A stretch of 64,000 nucleotides of DNA. Source: JAFGOG01 sp034429215. Its GTDB lineage: Bacteria; Chloroflexota; Anaerolineae; JAAYZQ01. Below the pieces are notes generated by a model. That model made no database searches. It saw only the letters and a list, made by a program, of their open reading frames with translations, and was not told the DNA's origin. Below are positions 60,532 to 64,000 of the stretch, one piece after another. Made by a program: the position numbers and the translations under genes. The DNA is taken from the NCBI GenBank assembly GCA_034429215.1, contig DAOUGI010000097.1:62001-126000 (forward strand). The letters run 5' to 3'. How positions within the stretch are numbered: position 1 is the stretch's first letter; the number at the start of each line of letters is the position of its first letter.

Positions 60532-61458
60532 ATGACGACAAATCTGATCGAGACAGAAGGGCTTACGCGGTGGTTTGGCCGCCTGGCCGCAGTAGACGGC
60601 CTGAACCTGCGCGTGCCCCAGGGCAGCATCTACGGCTTTTTAGGACCGAACGGCGCCGGCAAAACTACGACGATCCGGATGCTGCTGGGACTGATCCGGC
60701 CCACCGCAGGACGGGTGCAACTATTCGGGACACCGGTGCAAAAGGACGCGACGGCTGTACTGGCGCAGATTGGCTCGCTGGTAGAGACTCCGGCTATCTA
60801 TTCGCACCTGACCGGCCGCGAGAACCTGGAGGTAATCCGCCGCCTGCGCGGGGGCACGCGCGCGCAGGTCTGCCACGCGCTGTGGTTAGTCGGCCTGGAG
60901 GAGGCCGCCGACCGTCGGGCCGGCACCTACTCGACGGGAATGATCCAGCGCCTGGGGCTGGCCGTAGCACTGATGGCCACGCCGCTGTTGTTGATCCTGG
61001 ACGAGCCGACCAACGGCCTGGATCCGGCCGGCATCCACGAGGTGCGCGAGCTGATCCGCCGGCTGCCGGGCGAGTATGGCGTGACCGTTTTTGTCTCCAG
61101 CCACCTGCTGGGTGAGGTCGAGCAGATCGCCACCCACATCGGCATCATCCAGGCAGGCCGGCTGATCTTCCAGGGCACACCCGACGAGCTGCGCGGCCGC
61201 TACCAGGATCACGTCGCCCTGAAGGTAGATCGGCCGGAAGCCGTGCAGCAGGCGCTGCGCCAGGTCGGCTGGCAGGTAGAGCACAACAACAACCACACCC
61301 TACGGATAGTCGCCAACGGCGAGTCGGACGCCGCGCTGCTGATCAGCCATCTGGCCGGCGCCGGCTATAGCATCTACCGCGCCAACCTGGAACAACCGTC
61401 ACTCGAAGAGATCTTTTTGCAATTGACCGCGACCCCCGCGGCAGGAGGCACTCAATGA
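60532..61458 (+). CDS. ABC transporter ATP-binding protein (BcrA/lantibiotic-immunity type)
   Basis: The 308-residue ATPase has Walker A GPNGAGKTT, Q-loop AQIGSLVETPAIY, signature YSTGMIQRL (the variant common in BcrA-like ATPases), Walker B LLLILDEPTNGLDP and H-loop SSHLLG. The C-terminal extension ends QPSLEEIFLQLT. It is preceded by a terminator and the operator repeats, so it is transcribed separately from the regulator. Its stop overlaps the permease start (ATGA). Export of or resistance to an antimicrobial peptide is inferred from family and context. Confidence 0.92.
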   Translation: MTTNLIETEGLTRWFGRLAAVDGLNLRVPQGSIYGFLGPNGAGKTTTIRMLLGLIRPTAGRVQLFGTPVQKDATAVLAQIGSLVETPAIYSHLTGRENLEVIRRLRGGTRAQVCHALWLVGLEEAADRRAGTYSTGMIQRLGLAVALMATPLLLILDEPTNGLDPAGIHEVRELIRRLPGEYGVTVFVSSHLLGEVEQIATHIGIIQAGRLIFQGTPDELRGRYQDHVALKVDRPEAVQQALRQVGWQVEHNNNHTLRIVANGESDAALLISHLAGAGYSIYRANLEQPSLEEIFLQLTATPAAGGTQ

Positions 61459-62234
61459 ACGCATTCGGACGCGCCCTCGGCGCAGAGATGTTGAAAACCA
61501 AGCGCACGCTGGCCCTGCTGATGACCCTGCTCGCTCCGGCGGTCATCGCCATCATCCAGTTCGCCATGTACATCCAGAACCGCGCTTATTACCTGGCGAA
61601 CGTCGACGAGAACCAGTGGCTCACCCTCAACCAGAACAGCATGGTCTTTTGGTCGCTGCTGATGATGCCGCTCTTTGTGACCCTGGAAACCGCGCTGATG
61701 AGCGGCCTGGAGTATGGCCGAAAAAATTGGACCTTACTCTACACCATGCCGGTGCCGCGCTGGGCCTTCTATGCGGCCAAGGAGGCGATCAGCATGGCGC
61801 TGATCGGCATCAGCATCCTGGTGATGTGGGGCTTTGCCGTATTGGTTGGCCTTATCCTGCAAGCGATCGAGCCGGCCTACGGCCTGCGGCCCGATCTCAT
61901 CCCCTGGAAAGAGATGGCAACGGGCTATACGCTGGTATATCTGGCGGCATTCTTGATCATCTCGATCCACCTGTGGGTGAGCAGCCGGTGGCCCAATTTT
62001 GTTGTGGCGATCGGCTTTGGGATCGCTGCCACCGTGACGGCCGTGCTGATCTTTCAGAGCGATTGGGGCCGCTTTTTCCCGTGGACCATGCCGGGTCTGC
62101 TGGCCATTTCAACTCTCCAGAAGGAGGTGAGCCTGCCCATGTCCGTGCCGCTATTCCTGGCGATAGGCGCCGGCGGCGGGCTGCTTTTCGCCATACTGGC
62201 CGGGTGGGACATCGGGCGCAAGGACGTGCTGTAG
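61455..62234 (+). CDS. ABC-2-type permease (lantibiotic-immunity type)
   Basis: This 259-residue permease has six spans and the family segments GAEMLKTKRTLALLMTLLAP at the N terminus, then WTLLYTMPVPRWAFYAAKEA as coupling region, and ends AGWDIGRKDVL. It forms the channel for the coupled ATPase. A perfect 13-bp hairpin terminator follows 16 bases after its stop. Confidence 0.9.
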   Translation: MNAFGRALGAEMLKTKRTLALLMTLLAPAVIAIIQFAMYIQNRAYYLANVDENQWLTLNQNSMVFWSLLMMPLFVTLETALMSGLEYGRKNWTLLYTMPVPRWAFYAAKEAISMALIGISILVMWGFAVLVGLILQAIEPAYGLRPDLIPWKEMATGYTLVYLAAFLIISIHLWVSSRWPNFVVAIGFGIAATVTAVLIFQSDWGRFFPWTMPGLLAISTLQKEVSLPMSVPLFLAIGAGGGLLFAILAGWDIGRKDVL

Positions 62235-62250
62235 ACGTCAGGCTCGAAGC

Positions 62251-62290
62251 AACCTCCCGCAGGCATTGCCTAACCTGCGGGAGGTTTGTT
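62251..62290 (+). terminator. Terminator of the ABC transporter genes
   Basis: AACCTCCCGCAGG pairs perfectly with CCTGCGGGAGGTT around ten bases, followed by TGTT. The next promoter begins at 62292. Confidence 0.8.
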
Positions 62291-62291
62291 C

Positions 62292-62320
62292 TTGTCAAAG
62301 GGTTCAAAAGAGAGTAGAAT
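62292..62320 (+). promoter_or_regulatory. Promoter of trxB
   Basis: TTGTCA and TAGAAT with a 17-bp spacer, about 30 bases before the GAGGTG ribosome-binding site. Confidence 0.65.
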
Positions 62321-62355
62321 ATCAGACGGAATCCCTACGGCAGCGAGGTGCAGAG

Positions 62356-63300
62356 TTGGCTGAAAAGGTAATCATCATCGGCAGTGGGCCTGCCGGGTAC
62401 ACGGCGGCGATCTATACCGCCCGGGCGCAGTTGCAGCCGTTGGTGATCGCCGGACCGGCAGTCGGCGGCCAGGTGGCCACCAGCAACGAGGTGGGCAACT
62501 ATCCCGGCTTTCCTGAAGATATCAACGGCATGGAGCTGGCACAGTTGATGCAGAAACAGGCCGAACGGTTTGGCGCCCGGTTCGAGATAGACATAGTGAC
62601 AGCGGTCGATCTGGCGGCGCGTCCGTTCAAGATCACCACCTATGGCGGGGAGTATGAGACGCTGGCCCTGATCGTAGCCACCGGCGGCTCGCCGCGCAAG
62701 CTGGGGGTGCCCGGCGAGGCCGAGTTTTCCGGGCGCGGCGTGTCCTACTGCGCCACGTGCGACGGCTTTTTCTACACCGGCAGGGAGATTGTCATGGTCG
62801 GCGGCGGCGATGCCGCCATCGAGGAGGCGCTGTACCTGACCCGCTTTGCCTCTCGGGTGCGGGTCATCCACCGCCGCGACCAGCTGCGCGCGGAAAAGCT
62901 GATCCAAGAGCGCGCCTTTAACAACGAAAGGATCAGCTTTGTGTGGAACTCGGTTGTGACCGAGATTGTGGGCGAGAACACAGTGACAGGGGTCAAGGTG
63001 CGCAACGTGCTGACCGGTGACGAAGAGCTGATCCCAACCCAAGGTGTTTTCGCCGCCATCGGATGGGTGCCCAACACCGGCTTTTTGGCCGGTCAGTTGG
63101 CGCTGCATGACAATGGCTACATCGTAGCCGACGAGGACGGCCGCACCAGTGTCGAAGGGGTATGGGCTGCCGGCGACGTGTGTGACTGGATCTATCGCCA
63201 GATCGCGACGTCGGTTGGGGCAGGCGCCAAGGCTGGCATCCAGGCAGAAATGTACATCGCCCGGCTGGAAGACCGGGCCAATCCGCCCAGGAAAGAATAG
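62356..63300 (+). CDS. trxB: Thioredoxin reductase
   Basis: The 314-residue flavoenzyme has the FAD motif IIIGSGPAGYTAAIYTARAQ, the redox-active CATC in VSYCATCDGFFY, the NADPH motif VMVGGGDAAIEEALYL and the C-terminal VWAAGDVCDWIYRQ. It transfers electrons from NADPH to thioredoxin in the cytoplasm. The start is a TTG at 62356 after GAGGTG; an upstream frame from 62266 runs through the terminator. The DUF1858 gene follows by 34 bases, suggesting a shared redox role. Confidence 0.93.
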   Translation: MAEKVIIIGSGPAGYTAAIYTARAQLQPLVIAGPAVGGQVATSNEVGNYPGFPEDINGMELAQLMQKQAERFGARFEIDIVTAVDLAARPFKITTYGGEYETLALIVATGGSPRKLGVPGEAEFSGRGVSYCATCDGFFYTGREIVMVGGGDAAIEEALYLTRFASRVRVIHRRDQLRAEKLIQERAFNNERISFVWNSVVTEIVGENTVTGVKVRNVLTGDEELIPTQGVFAAIGWVPNTGFLAGQLALHDNGYIVADEDGRTSVEGVWAAGDVCDWIYRQIATSVGAGAKAGIQAEMYIARLEDRANPPRKE

Positions 63301-63334
63301 AAGACTAGTTCAAACCTATTGAAGGAGATACCAC

Positions 63335-63547
63335 GTGGAACAAACGATTACCAAAGAGATGACTATCGCCGAAGTAGTGCAGAAATACCCCCAGACGGTC
63401 GAGGTTTTTCTGCGCCATGGGCTGATGTGCTTTGGCTGTGCCATCGCCCGCTTTGAGAATATCGAGCAGGGCGCCGTGGCGCACGGGATCGACGTCCCGG
63501 CGCTGGTCACAGATCTGAACGCGGCGGTGCCCCAGTCGAACAACTAG
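63335..63547 (+). CDS. DUF1858 (hybrid-cluster-associated disulfide) protein
   Basis: The 70-residue protein fits DUF1858 in length and motif: ITKEMTIAEVVQKYPQTVEV, then HGLMCFGCAIARFENI with the CxxC pair. These proteins are predicted redox proteins that may handle a disulfide. The GTG at 63335 follows GAAGGAGA. Its position directly after trxB suggests that the CxxC is reduced by the thioredoxin system, an inference. Confidence 0.88.
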   Translation: MEQTITKEMTIAEVVQKYPQTVEVFLRHGLMCFGCAIARFENIEQGAVAHGIDVPALVTDLNAAVPQSNN

Positions 63548-63561
63548 AGGCAGCTTAACCT

Positions 63562-63596
63562 GTTGCGTGTTCCGGGTAGATGACGGAACACGCAAC
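63562..63596. terminator. 13-bp perfect hairpin after the DUF1858 gene
   Basis: GTTGCGTGTTCCG pairs with CGGAACACGCAAC around nine bases. The T-run is absent, so termination would be partial. Confidence 0.5.
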
Positions 63597-63622
63597 TTGC
63601 ATCTCAAGGAGGAGATAAGAGG

Positions 63623-64000
63623 ATGTGGCTTTTCAAGAGCCCCGAGATCGTTTATGGTGAGGGTGCGCTGGACACGCTGGAGCAGGTGAGCGGTCAGCGC
63701 GCCTTTATCGTCACCGACGCCACTATGGTCAAGCTCGGTTTTGCCGAGCGGGTCGCCGGTTACTTTCACCGGGCAGGCATCGAAACCCGGATCTTTGCCG
63801 AGGTGGAGCCCAACCCCACCTTCAAGGTGGTGCTCAAGGGCAAGGAGCTGTGCATTGCGTTCCAGCCCGACTGGGTGGTGGGTCTGGGTGGCGGTTCGGC
63901 CATGGACGCCGCCAAGGCGATCTATGTGCTGTACGAACGGCCCGACATGGAGGTCGAGGAGATCAACCCATTGGTCCCGCTTGGGCTGGGCAAAAAAGCA
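63623..64000 (+). CDS. Iron-containing alcohol dehydrogenase (5' part, cut by window edge)
   Basis: The first 126 codons are present. WLFKSPEIVYGEGALDTLEQ at the start, IVTDATMVKLGF, and WVVGLGGGSAMDAAKAIYVL (NAD-binding glycine motif) mark a Fe-dependent group III alcohol dehydrogenase. The metal-binding Asp and His residues would lie beyond the window. The ATG at 63623 follows AAGGAGGAG. The alcohol substrate is unknown. Confidence 0.9.
   Translation, partial: MWLFKSPEIVYGEGALDTLEQVSGQRAFIVTDATMVKLGFAERVAGYFHRAGIETRIFAEVEPNPTFKVVLKGKELCIAFQPDWVVGLGGGSAMDAAKAIYVLYERPDMEVEEINPLVPLGLGKKA

Overview
The window is GC-rich, densely coding DNA with no rRNA, tRNA or CRISPR array that I could recognise. 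The gene content points to a member of the Chloroflexota (Anaerolineae or Caldilineae-like): MalT-type LuxR regulators, a conserved-hypothetical and DHA2-transporter pair, secreted proteins ending in LPxV(V/M)(K/R), Thr/Pro-rich extracellular linkers, tandem GNAT proteins, a Rab-like GTPase operon and an STK fused to a sensor-type membrane region. This assignment is an inference from family composition, not from a marker gene.

Layout. 1-8.7 kb: two MalT-like regulators (one cut by the window edge), a methyltransferase, a DHA2 exporter pair, a gluzincin-like peptidase and a terpenoid-cyclase-like toroid protein. 8.9-14.2 kb: a membrane protein, a CPBP protease, a lysophospholipase-like hydrolase and a three-gene set (SAM methyltransferase, soluble histidine kinase, receiver). 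14.3-19.2 kb: a seven-gene ABC-2/membrane/kinase operon containing a site-2-protease homologue without its catalytic Glu. 19.4-22.5 kb: a stand-alone macro-domain/KAP NTPase fusion with its own promoter and terminator. 22.6-27.3 kb: acetyltransferases, a DMSO-reductase-type molybdoenzyme, DinB-like and NTF2-like proteins. 27.5-31.4 kb: a pterin/folate cluster (FolE, FolK, FolB, a pteridine-reductase-like SDR, carbinolamine dehydratase) behind an M50-CBS protease. 31.6-34.9 kb: P-type ATPase plus PsiE-like protein. 35-41.7 kb: STAS protein, CrtI-like oxidoreductase, a secreted protein with exact 321-bp repeats, a methyltransferase and a kinase. 41.9-44.4 kb: an NLR-like protein (effector-associated domain, NB-ARC, TPR) with eight 126-bp repeats. 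45.8-60.4 kb is a signalling region: Rab-like GTPase operon, FHA protein, beta-helix protein, STK operon and an OmpR-type two-component system. 60.5-64 kb: the ABC exporter linked to that system, thioredoxin reductase, a DUF1858 protein and the start of an Fe-alcohol dehydrogenase.

How the parts work together. The RR-HK-ABC set looks like a peptide-antibiotic or envelope-stress detoxification module. The same three-repeat operator (TGnGACAG-like, offsets 0/11/33) stands 8 bp upstream of a -10 box before both the regulator and the transporter, which suggests autoregulation plus control of the transporter. Most other transcription units carry a sigma-70-type promoter with a 17-bp spacer, often with TGTGCTATACT at the -10.

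The strongest candidates for undescribed biology are the macro-KAP fusion, the NLR-like gene without an effector in cis, and the operon of coiled-coil protein, membrane regulator, Rab-like GTPase and histidine kinase. Four decayed genes are also visible: a DUF2177 remnant, an SGNH hydrolase with its centre deleted, a truncated nucleotidyltransferase, and the inactive-looking protease homologue.
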